DNA of 64,000 nt from Enterobacter chengduensis (GTDB lineage: Bacteria > Pseudomonadota > Gammaproteobacteria > Enterobacterales > Enterobacteriaceae): NCBI RefSeq assembly GCF_001984825.2, contig NZ_CP043319.1, positions 1 through 64,000 on the forward strand, written 5' to 3'. A model generated the notes under the pieces. That model saw only the letters and a program-made list of their open reading frames with translations, did not search any database and was not told where the DNA came from. The translations under genes were made by a program, and so were the position numbers. Within the stretch, counting starts at the first letter, position 1. The number at the start of each line of letters is the position of its first letter. Shown here piece after piece: positions 8,326 to 17,118 of this stretch.

Positions 8326-9129
8326 GTGGCACTCAAAATGACCATTCTGGTCGAAAACCATCTGTCGCCTCACGCGGCTGCAGGAATGCAGTCCCGTGCA
8401 GGCCTCTCCATCCTCCTGGACGACGGAGAGAGCCGGATACTGTTTGACTCCGGCCCGGATGAAACCGTTGCTCACAACGCCAGGCTAATCAACGAGCCGC
8501 TGACAGATCTGAACGCGGTTGTATTATCACACGGGCATTACGATCACAGCGGCGGAATAACGTCTCTTGACCCAGGGACGAGGATTATCTGTCATCCCGG
8601 AGTATTACGGGAAAGGTATGCCGCTGTCAGGCTGCCGGGAAAGGTCATTCCTCTTAAGAAACTTTCGGTCGTGGAGCGTTTTTGCGGTCTTGACGTGGAG
8701 TACAGCAAAACCCCGCGCGTCGTGGCGGGACGTTTTGTCTGGAGTGGTGAAATCCCCGTGGAAAGCCCGGAGCCCTGGGGTTATACCGATTACAGGAACG
8801 CCACGCCTGATTATGTGTCTGACGAAGGCGCACTTATCTGGCGCTCGTCCCGCGGGCTGGTCATTATGACCGGGTGTGGCCACCGTGGGCTGGAGAACAC
8901 CGTTCGCCACTGCGTGAACATTACGGGAGAAAACCGCGTCTACGCCCTTATCGGGGGATTTCATCTGCGGGCAGCGTCACCGCTCAGGCTGATAAGGCTG
9001 AAAGCATTTTTGCGTGAGCTCGCACCTGAGCATGTTCTGGGCTGCCACTGCACCGGAAGATGGGGAAAACTGTGGCTCAGGAATACGCATCCTGTAGCGT
9101 GCGGAGATACCGTTATTTTTGAAGAGTAA
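8326..9129 (+). CDS. Metallo-beta-lactamase-fold hydrolase (COG1237-like)
   Basis: The 267-aa protein has the metal-binding signature VLSHGHYDHSGG (H-x-H-x-D-H) near residue 70, a further TGCGHRG histidine near residue 185 and a GGFHL histidine near residue 211. This layout fits the dihydropterin/RFA-P-synthase-like branch of MBL-fold hydrolases, not the class B beta-lactamases, which have a different active-site order. The start is GTG 8326 with AGGGAG nine bases upstream; ATG 8338 is an alternative. The physiological substrate is unknown; I do not infer carbapenem hydrolysis. Confidence 0.85.
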   Translation: MALKMTILVENHLSPHAAAGMQSRAGLSILLDDGESRILFDSGPDETVAHNARLINEPLTDLNAVVLSHGHYDHSGGITSLDPGTRIICHPGVLRERYAAVRLPGKVIPLKKLSVVERFCGLDVEYSKTPRVVAGRFVWSGEIPVESPEPWGYTDYRNATPDYVSDEGALIWRSSRGLVIMTGCGHRGLENTVRHCVNITGENRVYALIGGFHLRAASPLRLIRLKAFLRELAPEHVLGCHCTGRWGKLWLRNTHPVACGDTVIFEE

Positions 9130-9267
9130 GTCTGTGATACAGGCTTATCCCGTCATTCAGGCAGCGTCTGTCGCCCTTGTGTCGTCTTTCTGTCAGGCCC
9201 GTGTCGTTTACGGTGCGGGCAGGAAATGCGAATATCTTAGCCGCTACAAACATACATGAGGTTATCG

Positions 9268-9753
9268 ATGACCGTCGCAGAGAAAGTGAAAGCCCTTCGC
9301 CTGAAGAAGGCCTGGTCTCAGGAGCAGCTGGCAGAAGTCGCCTCGCTTTCTGTCAGAACGGTTCAGCGCACTGAAAAAGGGCAGAAACCTGGTCTTGAAA
9401 CGTTGAGTGCGCTTGCCTCTGCCTTTGACGTCAGCGTATCTGAGCTCTCGGAAGAGGACGGGGATGCCGTCAACGCGCTGGATGAACGTATCAGTGATGC
9501 CAGAGCCCAGGTTGCCCGGGAAATGACGTTCTGGCGGATACTCGCAACGGCTCTTCTGACATGTACCGCAATGATGGTTATCAACTATCTGCTGACTCCG
9601 GAAAGCTACTGGTCCCTCGTTGTGACCGCCATATGGGGCAGCCTTGTTATGTTCAGGGGGCTGAGGGTGTTTGTTATTCACGATCGGCTTAAGTCATGGC
9701 AACAGCGCAGGTTGAATAATCTCCTCCGTCCGGGCACAAAAAAAGGAAAATAA
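9268..9753 (+). CDS. XRE-type HTH protein with C-terminal membrane domain
   Basis: The 161-aa protein begins with a lambda-repressor-like helix-turn-helix (residues 4-58; SQEQLAEVASLSVRTVQRTE). It ends in a two-pass membrane region with hydrophobic stretches near residues 95-108 and 115-130, followed by a basic tail. Such 2TM-HTH proteins are membrane-bound transcription factors or sensors. The start at 9268 is preceded by GAGG six bases away; an earlier ATG at 9256 is less likely. It is followed after about 80 bp by another membrane protein gene, so they may be functionally linked. Confidence 0.82.
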   Translation: MTVAEKVKALRLKKAWSQEQLAEVASLSVRTVQRTEKGQKPGLETLSALASAFDVSVSELSEEDGDAVNALDERISDARAQVAREMTFWRILATALLTCTAMMVINYLLTPESYWSLVVTAIWGSLVMFRGLRVFVIHDRLKSWQQRRLNNLLRPGTKKGK

Positions 9754-9831
9754 CCTGGGGTCAATCAAGTAAAACGCTGGAGCAATTCTCTACGGCTAAA
9801 TGTAATCATCAATAAACGGAAAGGAAAAACC

Positions 9832-10338
9832 ATGAACCTGTCTGAATTTTTCAGTCATGTACCGATCTGGGTCTGGCTCCTGCTGGCTTTTTTACTTCGT
9901 CGTGGTTTTACCGCCCTTTATGACAGGGAAATGAAAACCGGACGGCTTTTTTTGCTCCCGGTAGTGTTTCTTGTCTGGGGAGGCTACGGAATTATGACTG
10001 AAACAGAAAGGGCAGGGGTAAGTCTCACCATGATGATCGCAGGATTACTCGCGGGAGGAGCACTCGGCTACTGGATGTGGGGATCACAACCTCCCCTGCA
10101 GGATTCAGGCAACCCGGGCAGGGTTATCAGGGCCGGGACGCCGCTGACGCTGGGAATGATTGTTATTACTTTTTGTACAAAATTCATTCTTACTTCAGCC
10201 ATCTTCCTGCAGCCCGGTCTTGCGGCGTCAGCGAGTTTTTGCATGCTGATGGGTGGGCTCACCGGACTGTTTGATGGTGTATTCTGGGGAGGCACGTTAA
10301 GGATTTTTCTCCCGTGGTACAATAAAAGACTTGTCTGA
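9832..10338 (+). CDS. Integral membrane protein, unknown function
   Basis: The 168-aa product has four to five hydrophobic segments (for example PIWVWLLLAFLL, VSLTMMIAGLLAGGALGYW and LTLGMIVITFCTKFI). An AAAGGAAAAACC site directly precedes the ATG. It lies just downstream of the HTH-membrane gene in the same direction and converges with the LysR gene only 8 bp after its stop. I do not recognise a characterised family; it resembles uncharacterised small enterobacterial membrane proteins. Confidence 0.7.
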   Translation: MNLSEFFSHVPIWVWLLLAFLLRRGFTALYDREMKTGRLFLLPVVFLVWGGYGIMTETERAGVSLTMMIAGLLAGGALGYWMWGSQPPLQDSGNPGRVIRAGTPLTLGMIVITFCTKFILTSAIFLQPGLAASASFCMLMGGLTGLFDGVFWGGTLRIFLPWYNKRLV

Positions 10339-10346
10339 CCGATAGT

Positions 10347-11216
10347 TTAATCACTATGAGCTTCGTTGAGAAGCCAGGCCCTGAAGGTTCTGACTACGGG
10401 GCGTATGATTCTGGATTTTGAATATGTCAGCCAGTAGCTGCCGGCATTGACAACCGTTTCGAAGGGCTGCACAACCTGCCCGGATGTGAGCTCCCGTGTA
10501 AACATATTCAGGGGAACCAGCGCCGCGCCGCCGGTATGTATGACGGTCTGGATCATCAGTCCTGACGAGTCATAGACCGTACCGCTGATGCCGGCGACGT
10601 CCTCCCCGGCCTCACGAAACCAGTCTTCCCATTCATTCATCCGGTAAGAACGAAGCAGCCTTTCGTTCAGCAAATCCCGGGGTGCACGAAGCCGTCCGGC
10701 CATTTCTGGGTCGCACAGCACGCCAAACGGCGCGTCGAATATTTTTTCATTATTGGTTGAGGGCCATATCCCGGTACCAAACCTGATAGCCAGATCGAGC
10801 CCCTCTGCAGCAATATTGACGATATTATTGTTAATACGCAGACGGACATCCACATGGGGGTGAAGCGTCTGGAAACGCCCCAGCCTGGCCTCAAGCCAGC
10901 CAAGGGCAAACGTGCCTACACAGCCCAGCGTCAGGACTTCCTTATATTCCCCGCCTTCAAACTGATGATAAATATTTTCTATAGTCCGGAACGCTTCGTG
11001 CAGTCCGTCATAGAGGATCGCGGCTTCCTCTGTGAGCTCCAGGCTGCGGGACTGTCGTCTGAAAAGCGTGATACCCAGACGCTCCTCAAGAATTCTTATT
11101 TGCTGGCTGACGGCGGCTGGGGTAACGAACAGCTCTTTCGCGGCCCGGGTAAAGCTGAGGTGCCTGGCGGCAGCTTCAAAAGATTTGAGGGCTTTCAGGG
11201 GAGGGTTTTTTCGCAT
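10347..11216 (-). CDS. LysR-family regulator (GcvA/AmpR-like)
   Basis: The 289-aa protein has the N-terminal winged HTH (LKSFEAAARHLSFTRAAKEL, then VTPAAVSQQIRILEERLG) and a periplasmic-binding-like sensor domain, in the style of the GcvA/AmpR branch. It is divergent from the AmpH-like gene across a 275-bp spacer, the arrangement seen between ampR and ampC. Control of the neighbouring hydrolase is therefore a reasonable inference, but no canonical AmpR operator was recognised by eye. Muropeptide sensing is possible, not shown. Confidence 0.9.
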   Translation of the reverse strand: MRKNPPLKALKSFEAAARHLSFTRAAKELFVTPAAVSQQIRILEERLGITLFRRQSRSLELTEEAAILYDGLHEAFRTIENIYHQFEGGEYKEVLTLGCVGTFALGWLEARLGRFQTLHPHVDVRLRINNNIVNIAAEGLDLAIRFGTGIWPSTNNEKIFDAPFGVLCDPEMAGRLRAPRDLLNERLLRSYRMNEWEDWFREAGEDVAGISGTVYDSSGLMIQTVIHTGGAALVPLNMFTRELTSGQVVQPFETVVNAGSYWLTYSKSRIIRPVVRTFRAWLLNEAHSD

Positions 11217-11491
11217 AGCACATCCTTTAGATTTTCTTTAAATTAATACAAATTCTTATTGTTTGCCAGCATTCCGGATTATCAACATAATCCCGCTCAC
11301 CTGACCGGTGAGCCATATTTGTTATTAATTTATTGCGCCACTGAATATTAATTAAACCGTATTTTAACTTTTTATTTCTGTCTGAGTATCATTCGCGTTT
11401 GCCTGCGAAACAACATTTTGAATACATCCAAAAGCATTCAATAGTCTTTCGGTACTCAGCTCGCTAAAAAACATCTTTAAGGTAATTCCGG
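11217..11491. promoter_or_regulatory. Divergent LysR/AmpH intergenic region
   Basis: The 275-bp AT-rich spacer lies between the divergent LysR-family gene and the AmpH-like gene and must hold both promoters and any LysR operator. No exact operator could be fixed by eye. Confidence 0.5.
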
Positions 11492-12652
11492 ATGAAGAGA
11501 AAATCACTGTTTCTGGCCGTGGCCACTCTGCTGGCCGCCAGTTATGTCAATGCTGGCCAGCTGACCACCGAGCAGCAAATTGCTGAGAAGTCTGCACAGA
11601 TATTTCATGACACTAATCCTCCGGCTATGGTCATGGCCATTATTCAGAATGGTCAGGTGACGTATCACGCCTATGGTGAAACGGCTAAAGGCAACCATAC
11701 CAGCCCTACGCCCGACTCGCTGCTTAGGGTCGGCTCTATGTCAAAAATTCTGGCCTCAGAGCTGCTGGTTAAGCTTGCCGATAAGGGAGCGCTCGGGCTG
11801 ACCGACCCGCTTCAGAAATATGCTCCCCCGGGGATGACGGTCCCTGAGGTGAGCCATGGAAATCCCGTTACCCTGCTTTCGCTTGCCACACATACCAGCG
11901 GGCTGCCGCGGCTTATCCCGGGCCAGGCTCCTGCCGGCGCAGCTCCGTTCACTTGGCCGGACAGGCCTGCCCGCTGGCGCTGGCTGAATCAGAAGCCGAC
12001 CCTGACCGCGCCGTGGGAACAGGCGCAGTACTCTAATGTCGGATACGATCTGCTGGCCGATGCTATGGAAGCTGCCGGTAAAAAACCCTACCTGCAGCTT
12101 ATGCGGGAAAATGTGACGGGCCCGCTGGGTATGAAAGACACCACCACCCAGCCTGACGGGGCTCAGTGTCAGCGGCTCATGGAAGGCTCTGGCATCGATC
12201 CTGCCGGTCCCTGCACGGACACGACGGCAGCCGCCGGCAACGGCGGGATGTATTCCACCGCAAGGGACATGGCGAGCTGGATGCAGCATCTGTTGAATAT
12301 CCGTCATTCTGATAAGCCAGCGCTCAGGGCCGTTCAGCAGGCCATGTATGTACAGAGACAGCAACTTAAATCCATTACGGGTCTGGATTTAGCCGGGAAA
12401 GCGCAGGGGCTGGGAATGGGCTGGGTCTTTATCCGGCCTTCGGTTGACTCCCCGGTAATGATCCAAAAAACCGGCGGCGGCGGCGGTTTTATGAGTTATA
12501 TGGTTCTGGTGCCCGGCGAGAAAACGGGGATCTTTGTCTCTGTGACAAAAGTGGATCTGGATATGTTCTCAACCTTAACGCGTGAAACGAACAGCCTTAT
12601 CCCGCTCCTGTTAAAAGCAGCTCACGGGGAACGCGTCAGTCCGGCTTCATAA
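11492..12652 (+). CDS. AmpH-like class C penicillin-binding/serine hydrolase
   Basis: The 386-aa exported protein (signal peptide ends near SYVNAGQ) has the three class C active-site motifs: SMSK (S-x-x-K) near residue 82, YSN near residue 180 and KTG in QKTGGGGGFMSY near residue 325. Sequence blocks such as KYAPPG, LATHTSGLPR, LLADAMEAA and GPLGMKDTT match E. coli AmpH (385 aa), a D,D-carboxypeptidase/endopeptidase in peptidoglycan recycling, better than AmpC beta-lactamase. It is expected to act on peptidoglycan stem peptides and bind beta-lactams with little hydrolysis. It sits between the LysR regulator and an FtsI-like gene. Confidence 0.87.
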   Translation: MKRKSLFLAVATLLAASYVNAGQLTTEQQIAEKSAQIFHDTNPPAMVMAIIQNGQVTYHAYGETAKGNHTSPTPDSLLRVGSMSKILASELLVKLADKGALGLTDPLQKYAPPGMTVPEVSHGNPVTLLSLATHTSGLPRLIPGQAPAGAAPFTWPDRPARWRWLNQKPTLTAPWEQAQYSNVGYDLLADAMEAAGKKPYLQLMRENVTGPLGMKDTTTQPDGAQCQRLMEGSGIDPAGPCTDTTAAAGNGGMYSTARDMASWMQHLLNIRHSDKPALRAVQQAMYVQRQQLKSITGLDLAGKAQGLGMGWVFIRPSVDSPVMIQKTGGGGGFMSYMVLVPGEKTGIFVSVTKVDLDMFSTLTRETNSLIPLLLKAAHGERVSPAS

Positions 12653-12851
12653 CGGGTCGGCTGGCAGCATCTGACTCAGCAAAAGACCGGGCGCTGTGAG
12701 CGGAAATATGGCCGGTTTTCGCCAGAACCCGGTTCCACGCAGAATTACACCTGCACTGAATATACCGCTTCTGGCGTCGATTTTTTCTGCTCCCCTGCAG
12801 CATGAGGCTCTGTAAGGCAGCCTGCTGCAAGGGGAGCAGACTCCAGCGAAA

Positions 12852-14600
12852 ATGATAAAAAACTCCGCGATGAAAAATAAACAAAGTATTCGCCCGTCAT
12901 CACCTGAGAAGGGATTCAGCAACGTCAGATATAATATTCTTCTTGCCGGTATCGCATTAATCTTTATCGTGCTGGTTGCCAGGCTCACCGGACTTCAGCT
13001 TTTTGACCACGCTGTCCTGGAAAATGCGGCTGACCGTCGATCCGTACGGACACTTGCACTGCCAGCACAGCGCGGAACCCTGACCGATCGTTACGGCGTT
13101 GTTCTCGCCATGAGCGTGCCGGCACGTGACATCATTGCTGATCCAAAACGCATCGCTGCCGCTCATCCGGACTTCGCGGAAGCCAGATGGGCTTTTCTGG
13201 CCGACTTGCTGGATATCACGCCTGAGGAACTTCGCAGAACTATTCAAGATAATTCGGACAAGGAATTCCTGTTTCTGAAGAAAAAGTCGCCCCTGTCATT
13301 GTCCAGGGCCGTGTCACAGCTGCATCTGCCGGGCATAAGTCAGAAATACAATGAAAATCGCTACTATCCGCTGGGTGAGGCATCAGCCTCGCTCATTGGT
13401 GTGACCGGTGCCGAAAATAGAGGGCTGAGTGGTATTGAGCAGAGCTTTAACACCGTTCTGAGAAAGGACTTCGGGGTGAAAAAAATACGCAAAAACGCCA
13501 GGGGGGGCGTCATCAGCGTGATCCAGTATGACGCTCCGGAAACTGCACCGGCGATCAGGCTGAGTATTGACAGTGTGCTTCAGTATATTGTTTACAGCCG
13601 GTTAAGGGAGGGGGTCGAGCAACATCACGCCCAGTCAGGCGCTGCGGTGCTTGTCAGCGTAAACACCGGCGAAATTCTGGCTATGGCATCCTATCCGTCG
13701 TTTAATCCCAACCGTTTTTCCGGTGCCACTTCCGCTGAAATGCGTAACGTGGCGATTAATGACAGCTTTGAGCCGGGTTCAACGGTTAAACCCTTCGTCA
13801 TTCTTGAAGGCCTGCGCCGCCATATTATCAGCAGCAGCACGCTTCTTGACACAAGGCCGTTCAGGGTTGACGGCCATCTTATCCGGGACGTGGGATACTG
13901 GCCGGCGCTGACGCCGACCGGCATACTTCAGAAATCCAGTGATACCGGAGTTTCACATATTGCCCTGGCGATGCCTTCGGATGCGCTGGTAAAAACGTAT
14001 TCATCCTTCGGGCTGGGAAAACCGACAGGGCTGGGCCTTCCCGGTGAAAGTACTGGTTACTTTCCGTTCAGTCGCCATCGATGGGCTGATATTGAGCGCG
14101 CCACCTTCGCTTTTGGCTACGGCCTCCGGGTAACCCCGCTCCAGTTAGCCAGAGCCTATGCCACTCTCGGGGCCTGTGGCGTTTATCATCCGTTATCCGT
14201 TACACGGTTATCCGCGCCGGTGTACGGTGAGCAGGTGGCGGACCCGAAGCTTGCCGATGCTGTAATCAGAATGATGGAAAGTGATGTGTTACCCGGCGGA
14301 AGTGGCGTAAGGGCAGCTGTACCGGGCTACCGTCTGGCAATAAAAACCGGAACCGCAGAGAAGTTAGGTGCCGGTGGAAAATATGACGGGGGGCATATTA
14401 CCTATACGGCAGGCGTCGCGCCGGCGAGCCGTCCTGAAGTGGCACTGGTTGTGGTTATTAACAATCCCAAAGCGGGACAGCATTTTGGTGGCTCAGTGGC
14501 GGCGCCTGTCTTCGGCCAGATTATCGGTCCGGTGCTTACCCGGCTGAAGATTGCACCGGATGCTTTACGTGCTCCGGTGGTACACCGACAGTCCGGCTGA
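12852..14600 (+). CDS. FtsI-like class B penicillin-binding protein (PBP3 paralogue)
   Basis: The 582-aa product aligns along its length with E. coli FtsI (588 aa): an N-terminal membrane anchor (ILLAGIALIFIVLVARL), the PBP dimerisation domain, and a transpeptidase domain. Its motifs are EPGSTVKPF (STVK, catalytic serine), KSSDTG and AIKTGTAEK. The second motif is SSD where FtsI has SSN. The N-terminus and many loops differ from chromosomal FtsI, so this is a divergent paralogue. It is a septal D,D-transpeptidase by homology and a potential low-affinity or decoy target for beta-lactams. Gene order LysR-AmpH-FtsI-bla suggests a captured chromosomal locus. Start codon choice (12852 or 12870) is uncertain. 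Confidence 0.88.
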   Translation: MIKNSAMKNKQSIRPSSPEKGFSNVRYNILLAGIALIFIVLVARLTGLQLFDHAVLENAADRRSVRTLALPAQRGTLTDRYGVVLAMSVPARDIIADPKRIAAAHPDFAEARWAFLADLLDITPEELRRTIQDNSDKEFLFLKKKSPLSLSRAVSQLHLPGISQKYNENRYYPLGEASASLIGVTGAENRGLSGIEQSFNTVLRKDFGVKKIRKNARGGVISVIQYDAPETAPAIRLSIDSVLQYIVYSRLREGVEQHHAQSGAAVLVSVNTGEILAMASYPSFNPNRFSGATSAEMRNVAINDSFEPGSTVKPFVILEGLRRHIISSSTLLDTRPFRVDGHLIRDVGYWPALTPTGILQKSSDTGVSHIALAMPSDALVKTYSSFGLGKPTGLGLPGESTGYFPFSRHRWADIERATFAFGYGLRVTPLQLARAYATLGACGVYHPLSVTRLSAPVYGEQVADPKLADAVIRMMESDVLPGGSGVRAAVPGYRLAIKTGTAEKLGAGGKYDGGHITYTAGVAPASRPEVALVVVINNPKAGQHFGGSVAAPVFGQIIGPVLTRLKIAPDALRAPVVHRQSG

Positions 14601-14664
14601 ACAGAGCCTGTTTACTCATTATTTATCTATTATTACTTAACTTAATTTTAAAAAGGATATTAAT

Positions 14665-15522
14665 ATGAAAAAGATCCGCCTTATTATAATCTCTTTACTG
14701 GCTGGAATGTGTACTCCAGCATTATCTACACCAGTCAATGTTACTGATACAATACAAAGCACAGAAGACCATATCAAAGGTCGGGTTGGTTTTACTGAAA
14801 TAGACTTTTTATCCGGGAAGGTTCTGAGTAGTCATCGCCGTGAAGAACGTTTTCCTATGATGAGCACATTCAAAGTTTTGTTATGTGGAGCAATATTAGT
14901 ACGTGTTGATAAAGGGCTTGAACAACTTGAACGCCGAATTACCTATAATAAGCATGACCTGGACGACTATTCTCCACTAACCAGTCAGCACATTGCAGAT
15001 GGAATGACGGTTTCTGAGTTATGCAATGCTGCCATTACCACCAGTGATAACACTGCTGCAAATTTATTGCTATCAACTATTGGCGGGCCGGAGGGATTAA
15101 CTCATTTTCTGCGTAGCACTGGTGATAGTTATACAAGGCTTGATCGACACGAACCCAGCCTTAATGAGGCGAAGCCTGGCGATGAGCGTGATACCACCAC
15201 TCCGGCAGCGATGGCTCAAACGCTACAAAAATTGTTAAACGAAAGTGTACTTACAGAAAAATCTCGAAAAAAATTAATAAGCTGGATGCAGGAAGATAAA
15301 GTCGGCGGGCCTCTGTTCCGCTCTGTACTGCCAGCTGGCTGGATGATAGCGGATAAAACAGGAGCAGGTGATCACGGATCTCGGGGCATCGTTGCACTGT
15401 TGGGCCCCGGAGGCAAGCCATCTCGTATAGTAGTCCTGTATATTACAAATACTCATTCATCTATGAATGAACTCAACGAGCATATTGCAGGGATCGGAGA
15501 TTCAGTAATTAAGAACTGGTAA
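14665..15522 (+). CDS. blaLAP: LAP-type class A beta-lactamase
   Basis: The 285-aa enzyme has a signal peptide (to about residue 21) and all class A hallmarks: STFK (Ser70-Lys73), TSDNTA (Ser130-Asp131-Asn132), HEPSLNEA in the omega loop (Glu166) and [13 protein letters not shown] (Lys234-Thr-Gly). The residue after the KTGA tetrad is Gly, so the ESBL change at Ambler 238 is absent; a penicillinase with weak oxyimino activity is expected. I recognise the sequence as LAP-1/LAP-2, a family reported with qnrS1 in Enterobacter; the allele is not assignable by eye. AAAAAGGATATTA precedes the ATG. The gene is markedly more AT-rich than the FtsI-like gene upstream. Confidence 0.93.
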   Translation: MKKIRLIIISLLAGMCTPALSTPVNVTDTIQSTEDHIKGRVGFTEIDFLSGKVLSSHRREERFPMMSTFKVLLCGAILVRVDKGLEQLERRITYNKHDLDDYSPLTSQHIADGMTVSELCNAAITTSDNTAANLLLSTIGGPEGLTHFLRSTGDSYTRLDRHEPSLNEAKPGDERDTTTPAAMAQTLQKLLNESVLTEKSRKKLISWMQEDKVGGPLFRSVLPAGWMIADKTGAGDHGSRGIVALLGPGGKPSRIVVLYITNTHSSMNELNEHIAGIGDSVIKNW

Positions 15523-15570
15523 TATATTTACAGTGGATTTGACCCTATATATCCAGACGTTTTTGCTCTC

Positions 15571-16398
15571 TTACGGTTGCGATAACTTCCTGCGTATATA
15601 TTCCCGTGGTGAGCGATATCCCAGTGCACTATGCGGATGATGTTCGTTGTAATGACTGAACGCCACCGCCAGATTCATCACCGCTGCCTCGCTGTCCGGT
15701 TTCGGCATGATGCTGATGTAGTCCCGTTTTATCGTCATCACGAAGCTTTCTGCTATGCCATTGCTTTCCGGGCTTCGCACTGCTGTCGTACAAGGCTCCA
15801 GTCCCAGCAACCGGGCGAACGCCGGCACTGTTGGCAACTGCCTTCCGAAGCGTTTTTCCACCGCACCCAGCATGACATCCTGCACCGTTTCTTTGTCATA
15901 GCCTCCGGTGCTCGCTGCCCAGTCAATGATCTCCCTGTCGCAGCAGTCCTGCGCGAAGGTCACCCGCAGCTTTTCGCCATTATCACAGCGGAACTCAAAG
16001 CCATCTGAGCACCAGCGCCGGTTACTTTCCGCTACTGCTACGCGCCCCTTATGGGCCCGCTTACGGCAAGGATCAGCGGGTTTACGTTCAAGAAGCAGAT
16101 TATGCGTTCTCATAATGCGATACACCCGCTTTGCATTAACCACAGGCAGGCCGTCCCGCTCCGACTCCCGTCGCAGCAGCGCCCACACACGGCGATAACC
16201 ATACGTCGGCAGGTCAGCCACCGCCATGTTTATCCGGGACAATACGGTGGTATCGTCAGAACGGGGCTGCCGTCTGCGATCCTGTCAGTCAGATGGCCGG
16301 TGAACCCGAATGCTCAACTGCGCACGCGACACGCCAAGACTTCTGCAAACGTCGCTTATTCGTCGTTCCCAGGCAACGAGGGCGCATGCGCAATCCAT
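15571..16398 (-). pseudogene. IS2-group transposase OrfB, inactivated
   Basis: The frame encodes the DDE integrase core of IS2-type OrfB ([22 protein letters not shown] and [12 protein letters not shown]). Two lesions are visible. First, the ATG at 16398 ([10 protein letters not shown], beside the A-rich slippery site) opens a frame stopped by an in-frame TGA at 16285-16287 where IS2 has Trp. Second, the protein jumps from GRQLPTVP to [10 protein letters not shown], losing about 17 codons that in IS2 include WLTDNGS, the second catalytic Asp. The glutamate region (SNGIAESF) survives. The transposase cannot be active. Confidence 0.8.
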
Positions 16399-16751
16399 TT
16401 TTTTGCCCGGCCGAACTCCACGGCCTCTTTGAGTATCTCGGCTTCCATCGTCTTTTTGCCCAGAAGGCGCTGGAGTTCGCGAATTTGCTTATTGGCGGCA
16501 GCGAGTTCGGAGGCCGGCACCACTTCCTCGCCCGATGCAACAGCCGTCAGTGAACCGTCTTAATATTGCTTGCGCCATTTGAATATCTGGTTTGCATTGA
16601 TGCCATGCAGGCGCGCGACATGAGACACGGTCATACCGGGCTCCATAGTCTGCTGAATAATGGCAATTTTTTCCTGCGGTGTACGACGCCGACGCCGCTC
16701 AGGTCCTGATAACACTTCAACCATCTTATCGTTCTGACTGGTATTAAACAT
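16356..16751 (-). pseudogene. IS2-group OrfA (HTH protein), premature stop
   Basis: OrfA of IS2 elements is the DNA-binding part of the transposase. The frame starts MFNTSQNDK, shows [17 protein letters not shown] and the HTH region [16 protein letters not shown], then hits an ochre stop at 16560-16562 right after WRKQY. The same frame continues without further stops through [19 protein letters not shown] and [12 protein letters not shown] to TAA at 16356-16358. A single C-to-T change (CAA or CAG to TAA) explains the break. Confidence 0.8.
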
Positions 16752-16815
16752 AGTTCCAAGACTACCTCTTATTTTAAGAGAGTCGAAGTGTCTGGTGATC
16801 TATGGGGCCAGTCTA

Positions 16816-17118
16816 GCCCTCTTCCAAGTGTAGGGAGATATAGTCAAAGTTTGCTTCTCCGCCGATGAGTCCGCCCTGCGTCGGATAGTCCGATTTTTTA
16901 CCGGCGAAGCACGGCTCTCCTAACCCTATCTAAAGCGAATAACTTTTTTCAACAGGGCCGCGTGCCAATGCAAGAGCGATAGGCGCTCTACGCGCCAATT
17001 TGACCACTTAAAACAGGTAAATTGAGGGGTTGTAATGTGTTGATGTAACAGGCTTTTATTTTAATGTCTTGGCATATGTATAATGGTAGTCTAGCCCTCC
17101 TTTCAACAAGGAGTACTC
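16816..17118 (+). promoter_or_regulatory. Region between ISEcl2-like end and qnrS1
   Basis: This 303-bp non-coding stretch holds the qnrS1 promoter region. The 11-mer AGTCTAGCCCT occurs at its start (16810-16820, overlapping the IS end) and again at 17088-17098 just before the qnrS1 RBS; both copies continue with a similar TC-rich tail. AAGGAG stands at 17109-17114. No other gene is present. Confidence 0.5.

Larger units (their letters stand above)
15534..16815 (-). mobile_element. IS3-family (IS2 group) element, ISEcl2-like, degenerate
   Basis: Both ends are visible as imperfect inverted repeats of about 40 bp. The left end begins TGGATTTGACCC at 15534, and the right end, read inward, begins TAGACTGGCCCC at 16815; both continue into a CCAGAC block and CTCTCTTA. 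These match IS2-group termini. The element lies between bla and qnrS1 with its transposase genes on the minus strand. No 5-bp target duplication is seen (TACAG left, GCCCT right), so at least one flank has been rearranged. Its coding capacity is destroyed (see orfA and orfB). ISEcl2 is the name usually reported upstream of qnrS1; identity is from memory. Confidence 0.82.

Noticed and set aside
8326..9129. Class B metallo-beta-lactamase
   Set aside because: The HxHxDH motif is present, but the other metal ligands and layout fit COG1237-type hydrolases, not NDM/VIM/IMP enzymes.
11492..12652. Plasmid AmpC beta-lactamase
   Set aside because: Conserved blocks agree with AmpH, a peptidoglycan carboxypeptidase/endopeptidase, more than with AmpC.
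14665..15522. An extended-spectrum (SHV/TEM-type ESBL) or carbapenemase reading of the class A enzyme
   Set aside because: The sequence is LAP-type, the residue at Ambler 238 is Gly and there is no carbapenemase disulfide pattern.
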